From NCBI GenBank assembly GCA_034696485.1, contig JAQIWT010000938.1, forward strand, positions 1-13,621: a stretch of DNA of 13,621 nucleotides. The letters are read 5' to 3'. The notes beneath the pieces were generated by a model. That model did no database searches. It worked only from the letters and a program-made list of their open reading frames with translations, and had not been told where the DNA came from. A program made the position numbers and the translations under genes. Positions within the stretch are counted from its first letter, which is position 1; each line of letters begins with the position of its first letter. This DNA is from Isohypsibius dastychi. Its lineage: Eukaryota > Tardigrada > Eutardigrada > Parachela > Isohypsibiidae. This document shows positions 8,670 through 13,621 of the stretch, one piece after another.

Positions 8670-11291
8670 ATGCTGCTGAGAAGAATGCATCTTCCAACCA
8701 ACAACTGGCGGTTGGGAATTTTAATTTGCACCGTTTTGCTGGTTTGTTTTGTCGGCTATCGTCTATCCACTCGCCGGAGAAATGACGATATTCGTATACT
8801 AGCAGAGAAACCCGCGATTGTGGAGCAGCCTGAAACTGACGTCGCACCAACTCCAGAACTTGTTACGCCACGGACGACGCAGGTACTTAGCAGGGGCACT
8901 CTTTTCTTTTCGAGCAACTAGAGTATATTTGCAGATGCGACCAAAAAGCTTTACCGTCGAAGGAAATTCATTCATCAAAGACGGGGAAGCGTTTTCGTTC
9001 AGGGCAGGAACGGCCCATTATTGGCGAAGACCTTCGGAATTATGGGAGGACACGATGATCAAAACCAAAGCTCTGGGATTAAATGCTATTCAAACGTGGG
9101 TTTGTCCAAAGACGCATTAAACTACAACCAAGATTTTTCTGATCACTTATTTCTAATAGATATATCAGCTGGAACCTGCACGAACCGGAGCCTGAGCAAT
9201 ACAATTTTGATCCTGCTATCGATTTCCGCCGGTATTTCCAGTTGGCACATCAGCATGGTTTGCTAGTTATAGTTCGTCCTGGACCGTTTATCAATGCCGA
9301 AGTGGACATGGTGAGGAGGAAGCTGGTCCAGATTATTATGCGACGATATATCATGAATTTTTATTAGGGTGGTTTTCCATATTGGCTGCTTCGGCTTGAC
9401 CGAAACATGAAACTTCGGACGAGTGATCGTTCTTACTTCCAATACGTCGAACGCTGGTTCCGAAAGCTGATTCCTATGCTAAAAGATTTGCTGTACGAAA
9501 ATGGCGGCCCAATCGTAATGGTCCAGGTATGAATCATTTCCGTTTCTTTCTATAACCTAGAACTTTCCGCAAAGTCGTTATCTGCATTTTCGCAGATAGA
9601 AAACGAATATGGAAGTTTTCCTGCTTGCGATATGCAGTACAGGGTCGACCTTCGGAATTTGGTCAGGGAACTCATCGGGAACACAGTTTTGCTTTATACA
9701 ACTGATGGCCCGCGAAAAGATAGACTTGCGTGCGGAAGTAAACAATTCTGTGCGGCTGCTCGTTATTATCCAAAATTTACCAGTACGATTTTAGGAATCA
9801 ATGATACGGTAACTACGGTGGATTTCGGAGCTGGCGCGGAGACGGAACTTGCCCTGTCAATCCTTCGCGAATCAGTGCCCGTTGGACCTTTTATGAATTC
9901 AGAGTTCTATCCCGGCTGGATTGATCACTGGGGTCAGCCGTGGAAATCAGTTCCGGTGGACAAAATTCTTAAAACCACAAAGGAACTTCTCAATATGAAA
10001 GCATCTTTCACAATATACCCTCTTGTCGGCGGAACTAATTTCGGATTCACAATTGGAGCCAACATGTATGGATCCCGTTTTCTTCCGCTGGTAACCAGTT
10101 ACGACTTTGATTCGCCGATATCCGAATCTGGTGAATTGACTGAGAAGTACATGCAGCTACGAGAACTTTTCAAATCGGTAAGTGTCTGTCTATCTTGGCT
10201 GGAAAATATGATGATCTCATTTTTTTTACTTTTTAGTTCGGATACGTACCCGAAGGTGATTTACCTCCGCAAGCTCCGAAAAGATCATACGGCAAAATAC
10301 CGATGACTTATTCTGGCTCAGTTTTCGAAAACTTGCCGAATCTATGTCGTAAATCTGTTAAAGCAGATAAGCCCATGTCTTTTGAGGACCTGTTGCATCC
10401 ATATGGATTTGTGATTTACCGTACGGTGATATCGAAAAGATATTCGGACCCTGCTCGTTTATCCGTTGGTGACTTGCACGATCGAGCTGTCGTTTTTGTG
10501 AATCAGGTTAGTTTTTCTTGGGATTTTATCTGCGTCTTTGTTCAGTGTTTTTTCAGACTCGTGTTTTTTCAGGAACGAAGGGGGATTTTGAGCCGCACCT
10601 CTGGGCTCGTTGAGGTGAATTTGTTCGTCCAGCCAGGAGATGTGTTGGACTTGCTCGTTCAGAATGAAGGCCGAGTGACGGTTGGTCCGTTTATTAAGGA
10701 TTTCAAAGGTATTCTGGGTGAAGTCACGCTGCAGAACGAAACTTTGAGCGCTTGGGAGATGTTTCCTCTTGATTTGCCCAGCTATCCTGTGAAGCATCCA
10801 GAGGCGCTAAAACTGGTAAACGGTGATGTGAGCAAGAATGCTTCTCATAGAGCTATATCAGCGTTTTATACCGGCAAATTCGTGAGCGACCCAGCATGTG
10901 ACACATTTCTCAAGTTGGGCAACTGGGGACAGGTATGAGCTCTTGTACTAACTTTAACAATTTCAGATATTGCAAAGGTCATGTTTTAGGGTTATGCTTT
11001 TGTTAATGGTTATAATTTGGGGCGCTACTGGTCGGTTGTTGGACCTCAGGTAAATATACTGGCTTTCCACTATGATTTGCGGCTGTTACTTTCTGTTTGT
11101 CGTAGTACACTCTATTTGTCCCATCCGCATTTCTGAAGAAAGGCGGGGAAAACATAATTCAAGTCTTCGAAGTTGATGGATCTCCCTGTTCGGAAAAATC
11201 TCACTGTCATATCGAGTCAGTTGCGGTACCGGTGATAGGCGATTCGGTGGAACGAATTCATGAAATATATGAGCTTCCGGCAGCTGTATAG
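8670..11291 (+). CDS. GH35 beta-galactosidase (GLB1-like)
   Basis: Glycoside hydrolase family 35 enzyme removing terminal beta-galactose from glycoconjugates, probably lysosomal or secreted. Exons: 8670-8882, 8935-9095, 9160-9310, 9368-9526, 9596-10177, 10237-10506, 10573-10932, 10990-11049, 11106-11291; 713 aa (human GLB1 677). A hydrophobic segment at 15-30 follows a short basic N-terminus, then RLSTRRR and a Pro/Thr/Glu-rich linker to about 71: either an uncleaved membrane anchor or an unusual signal peptide. The TIM-barrel domain starts with FIKDGEAFSFRAGTAHYWRR. GLNAIQTYISWNLHEP, GGFPYWLL (176-183) and the signature from GGPIVMVQ to IENEYG (221-234) follow. Catalytic residues are Glu232 (acid/base, in NEYG) and Glu331 (nucleophile, in NSEFYPGW). 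TNFGFTIGAN and TSYDFDSPISE close the barrel; the beta domains end with GRYW (643-646). Sequons NDT, NET and NAS fit a secretory route. Which GLB1 paralog it is cannot be told. Confidence 0.94.
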
Positions 11292-12146
11292 GTTGTTTTT
11301 ATTGAAGGAGATATTTTAAAGTTCAGATTGTTTAAACTTCTTTTGTTTTTAATGTTTGGCAAATGCCTGTTGGCCTTCTTTCATGGTTGCGGAATTTTTT
11401 AGCGAAGATTGAGTTGGTGGGGTTTTAAGAGGGTCACCAAACTCGGTTCGTATTTGCGAGACTGCATATAATGGTGGAGCTACCCGTCAATGCCCCTTAT
11501 ATTACACACTTCTATATAATTGTAAGTATGTTCATAAAGTTTTATGATACTGGGTCTACTCCTTGAATCTTGACGATGGGACCATAGAGGACCTTACGTA
11601 CAGACTGCGTTCTTCCCGAGTATTTTCCAGATCAGGCGGTCCGGACTACACCTGACCTTTCAGATTTGAAAAATTAGAATGAACAATGTTTTTTGAATCA
11701 AAGTGAAGGACATCGTTTATTAATTCTGTTATCTACAATATCAGCCATTTCAGTTTACATTGATTTATTGCTCGAATATCGTGCTCAGAAACTGTTACGA
11801 AATTCCAACACCACGCAAGTTGCTTTGTTGAAACGAGCCTGGAAATTTAGCAGAATTTTTCGTAGAAAATATGATGGAATACCAAATTTGTAATAACTAA
11901 TAACTGACTTAACGCAAGCGTCAGCTCGAAGCCCTGTACGCAGCATCCCGAGACCGAGTCATGCTTGATCAGCTATTTAATTCTTATCTCTTGCTTTTGT
12001 CTGGTCTGACAATTTGGGCTGCCAGAGGCATTACTGTACGTATCTCTTCTGCACCCGTTGATTCTATCCAGTTGACTGTAGGCAACAACAACAAATTTTG
12101 GAGGAGCTTGATTTACTTATTCGCGTATCTCATCCCGAAGCCCAGG
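11292..12146. other. intergenic: beta-galactosidase 3' flank and FABP upstream region
   Basis: 855 bp without a supported gene, the longest gap in the window. I found no AATAAA in the first 400 bp; CATAAA at 11533-11538 is a weak variant. A 66-codon frame at 11693-11893 has no ATG and is preceded by TAG in frame; it resembles nothing I know. TATTTAA at 11974-11980 is a possible TATA element for FABP. A GT...AG pair at 12036-12081 could be a 46-bp 5' UTR intron. The frame from ATG 11961 runs open into FABP. Confidence 0.55.
11974..11980 (+). promoter_or_regulatory. possible TATA element of the FABP gene
   Basis: TATTTAA lies 167 nt before the FABP start codon. A transcription start about 30 nt downstream would leave a 5' UTR of about 140 nt and would exclude the upstream ATG at 11961. 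This is based on the motif only. Confidence 0.3.
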
Positions 12147-13021
12147 ATGTCATCCGAAACGATTGCTGGAAAGTGGGAGCTGTACGAATCCACCGGTTTC
12201 GACGAGTATTTGAAAGCTGTTGGTGAGAAAGAAACAGAACAACAAACGAAGTCGATTTTCGACATTGAACTTCTTCGATGTCTTGCAGGTGTGAATTTCT
12301 TCATTCGGAAAATGATCACGTCCATGTCAGGATCTTCGACCGTCGAAATTGTTAAGGATGAGGATGGCCATATATTGCGAACCATTTCTCCAATGAAGTC
12401 AATCGAAACTAAATTCAAAGTACGTGCTACACAAGTTGTGTTGTGTACAGTATGCACAATATTTGATCTTGTTGTCAACAGCATGACATCTGTTCATTTC
12501 GGTTTTATTTCTAGTTGGATGTGGAATTTGATGATAAACTCATGGATGGTCGTGAATGCAAGGTACGTGCATCAGAATGTAATCCTACTTCATCTTCAGG
12601 TTCTTCAAATTTAAGGCCTGTGAATTTAAAAAAATAACAAGAAGAACAATGAATTGAAATGTGGGTAATAATAATCACATGCGATTTCGGTGGTATTTCT
12701 AAGTTTACTATAATACTTCCACTATATTTATAAAGGTAATGCATATTGCTTATCGAACTGAATTATAACTCAGTTCATTTACAGACAGTCTTCACGTTGA
12801 ATAATGGCGTTTTGAGACAACGACAGTTCACTAAAGACGGCTTCGAAACTACCATTGACCGGGAAATATCTCCAGATTCTATGACAGCGGTAAGTGATTA
12901 CTTTTCTCCGAAATGGTCCGGGACCAAGAACTAAAAATGTGATTGTAATTTGGATTGGTTTTAGACTATTCGGTTCAAGGACGCAGTCTGTGTGAGAAAG
13001 TTCAAGAAGGCTTCGGCGTAG
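12147..13021 (+). CDS. fatty-acid-binding protein (intracellular lipid-binding family)
   Basis: Small beta-barrel carrier of fatty acids or similar lipids. Exons: 12147-12222, 12289-12419, 12515-12562, 12785-12889, 12965-13021; 138 aa, near the family's 130-135. The start is supported by the family N-terminus, with GKW (8-10) beginning strand A. FDEYLKAVG and VNFFIRKM form the helix cap, LDVEFDD leads into the hinge, and TVFTLNNGVL and TTIDREI follow; Arg111 corresponds to the inner carboxylate-binding Arg. The end is VCVRKFKK: Arg131 of the classic Arg-x-Tyr pair is kept but Tyr is Phe133. The first and last two introns fall where vertebrate FABP genes are split; one extra intron divides the vertebrate-type exon 2. 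No signal peptide is present at this start, so a cytosolic protein is expected. The tardigrade secreted SAHS proteins share the fold, but this sequence is closer to ordinary FABPs. It converges on the CAHS gene. Confidence 0.93.
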
Positions 13022-13098
13022 CTGGCGACAACTCGCTGTTTTTAACTTTTTATCTTTCCATCGAACGAAATCACTCCAAGCCAGTACGATTATGACAG

Positions 13099-13104
13099 TT
13101 TATT
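13099..13104 (-). terminator. poly(A) signal AATAAA of the CAHS gene (- strand)
   Basis: TTTATT on the + strand, 157 nt beyond the CAHS stop codon in its reading direction. It lies nearer to the FABP gene than the FABP signal does, so the two transcripts should overlap. Confidence 0.6.
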
Positions 13105-13177
13105 ATTATTCCGGCGATTTCATCGAACTGCCCAAGAATTATTAACGGTGACAGGACGTATAAAAACGGATGGCAAA

Positions 13178-13183
13178 TTAAAC
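13178..13183 (+). terminator. probable poly(A) signal ATTAAA of the FABP gene
   Basis: The commonest variant hexamer, 157 nt after the FABP stop codon. I saw no AATAAA on the + strand between the two stop codons, so this is the best candidate. Confidence 0.45.
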
Positions 13184-13260
13184 ATATTTTGATGGTATAA
13201 AAGCTCTGACCACACGGTCCTCTTTGTTAAATTACAAGCACAGGTGGAATTGCGAGCATC

Positions 13261-13621
13261 TTACTGACGCTGTTGCTGCTGCTGATGTTGTTGCTTCTCC
13301 TTTTCGGCAACTGTTTGAGAGCCGGACTGGGTGCTTCCGATGGCCGTTTCGAGGTTGACTTGGACTTCTTGCTGGGATCGGCTCTTTTCCAGCGTATCGC
13401 GAACTAAGTTTCGTTGGCGATCCAGTTCACGTTTGGCGTACTTGGATTCAACATCAACCTGGAATGAAGCGTTTTAAATAACCAAAGTTTGAATTTCTTC
13501 TTTTGGTAATTACCTGTTTCTTCTGGTTTTCGATGGCCAGCTCGACGAGTTGCTTGCGGAGGTCAATATCCTTTTGTCGCTGTTTCTCAACTTCTTCCCG
13601 GATGCGCTCAGATTCCTTCTC
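13261..13621 (-). CDS. CAHS (cytoplasmic abundant heat-soluble) protein, C-terminal part
   Basis: Partial gene; the 5' end is off the right edge. Exons on the - strand: >13621-13514 and 13458-13261, with a 55-bp intron (phase 0), giving 101 C-terminal residues. The sequence is a highly charged, Gly/Pro-poor helix: ERIREEVEKQRQKDIDLRK, VDVESKYAKRELDRQ, LEKSRSQQEVQVNLE, then a Gly/Ser/Thr/Gln stretch and a tail ending HQQQQQRQ. The order of blocks (IRxExEKQ, D(I/V)xxRKxL, VDxExKxAKRELDR, LERSR and VxVN) matches the conserved C-terminal half of tardigrade CAHS proteins as I remember them. CAHS proteins are disordered in dilute solution, form helical filaments or gels on water loss, and support desiccation tolerance; they are cytosolic. 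The Gln-rich tail is unusual in my recollection. A generic coiled-coil protein is the alternative, but the block order argues against it. It converges with the FABP gene. Confidence 0.85.

Noticed and set aside
10459-10797. 112-codon antisense frame under beta-galactosidase
   Set aside because: It covers coding exons and an intron of a well-supported gene on the other strand.
11630-11662. Hairpin or mobile-element end around TCAGG...CCTGA with the palindrome GTCCGGAC
   Set aside because: The arms are only 5 bp and the 8-bp palindrome is expected by chance; no partner terminal repeat was seen.
11693-11893. Small gene of 66 codons between beta-galactosidase and FABP
   Set aside because: No ATG start, an in-frame TAG lies just upstream, and no recognisable family or splice partner was found.
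12113-12484. 123-codon antisense frame under FABP
   Set aside because: It mirrors FABP exons 1-2 and intron 1 and has no family resemblance.
11961-12614. 217-codon single open frame read as one intronless gene
   Set aside because: It contains FABP exons 1 and 2 plus a GT-AG intron that happens to be 3n and stop-free, and it runs into the next intron. The spliced model matches the FABP family end to end.
12147-13021. Secretory abundant heat-soluble (SAHS) protein
   Set aside because: Tempting next to CAHS because of the shared fold. However, the chosen start has no signal peptide, and the GKW, FDEYLKAVG and VCVRKF blocks are those of ordinary intracellular FABPs.
13261-13621. Stathmin or generic coiled-coil protein
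   Set aside because: Composition alone would allow it, but the ordered blocks VDVESKYAKRELDR, LEKSRS and VQVNLE fit CAHS much better.
1-13621. tRNA, rRNA, CRISPR array, operon with ribosome binding sites, or viral or transposase genes
   Set aside because: None of their signatures were seen on either strand. The genes are intron-bearing nuclear animal genes, so prokaryotic features do not apply.

Overview
This is a gene-dense piece of animal nuclear genome, most probably from a eutardigrade. Every coding region is split by short GT-AG introns: I place 39, nearly all 50-95 bp, the longest 222 bp. AATAAA-type poly(A) signals follow several genes. Six of the seven genes are widespread animal genes. 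The seventh, cut by the right edge, reads as the C-terminal part of a cytoplasmic abundant heat-soluble (CAHS) protein, a family known only from tardigrades, and it is what fixes the lineage. Nothing in the sequence alone lets me name the species.

Layout, left to right: (1) the 3' end of a Na+/H+ antiporter of the SLC9B/NHA type, + strand, 1-581. (2) A complete methylthioribulose-1-phosphate dehydratase (APIP/MtnB, methionine salvage), + strand, 9 exons, 1009-2397. (3) A complete mitochondrial 2-oxoglutarate dehydrogenase E1 (OGDH), + strand, 16 exons, 3048-6962. (4) A complete ALKBH4-type Fe(II)/2-oxoglutarate dioxygenase, - strand, 3 exons, 7257-8316. (5) A complete GH35 beta-galactosidase, + strand, 9 exons, 8670-11291. 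(6) A complete fatty-acid-binding protein, + strand, 5 exons, 12147-13021. (7) The 3' part of the CAHS gene, - strand, 13261 to beyond 13621.

The exon models were built by hand. Every junction keeps the reading frame, and the products match the usual family lengths: 246 aa for APIP, 1007 for OGDH, 312 for ALKBH4, 713 for beta-galactosidase and 138 for FABP. I recalled family sequences from memory for comparison; no search was run.

The genes do not form an operon or one pathway. OGDH consumes 2-oxoglutarate and ALKBH4 uses it as co-substrate, but their adjacency is probably chance. The transcription layout is more notable. OGDH/ALKBH4 and FABP/CAHS are tail-to-tail pairs whose poly(A) signals cross, so their 3' UTRs should overlap in antisense. 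ALKBH4 and beta-galactosidase are head-to-head, with only 353 bp between start codons. The FABP/CAHS pair is the most interesting part, because it places a lipid-binding protein against a desiccation-tolerance gene. No RNA genes, transposons, CRISPR arrays or viral sequences were recognised.
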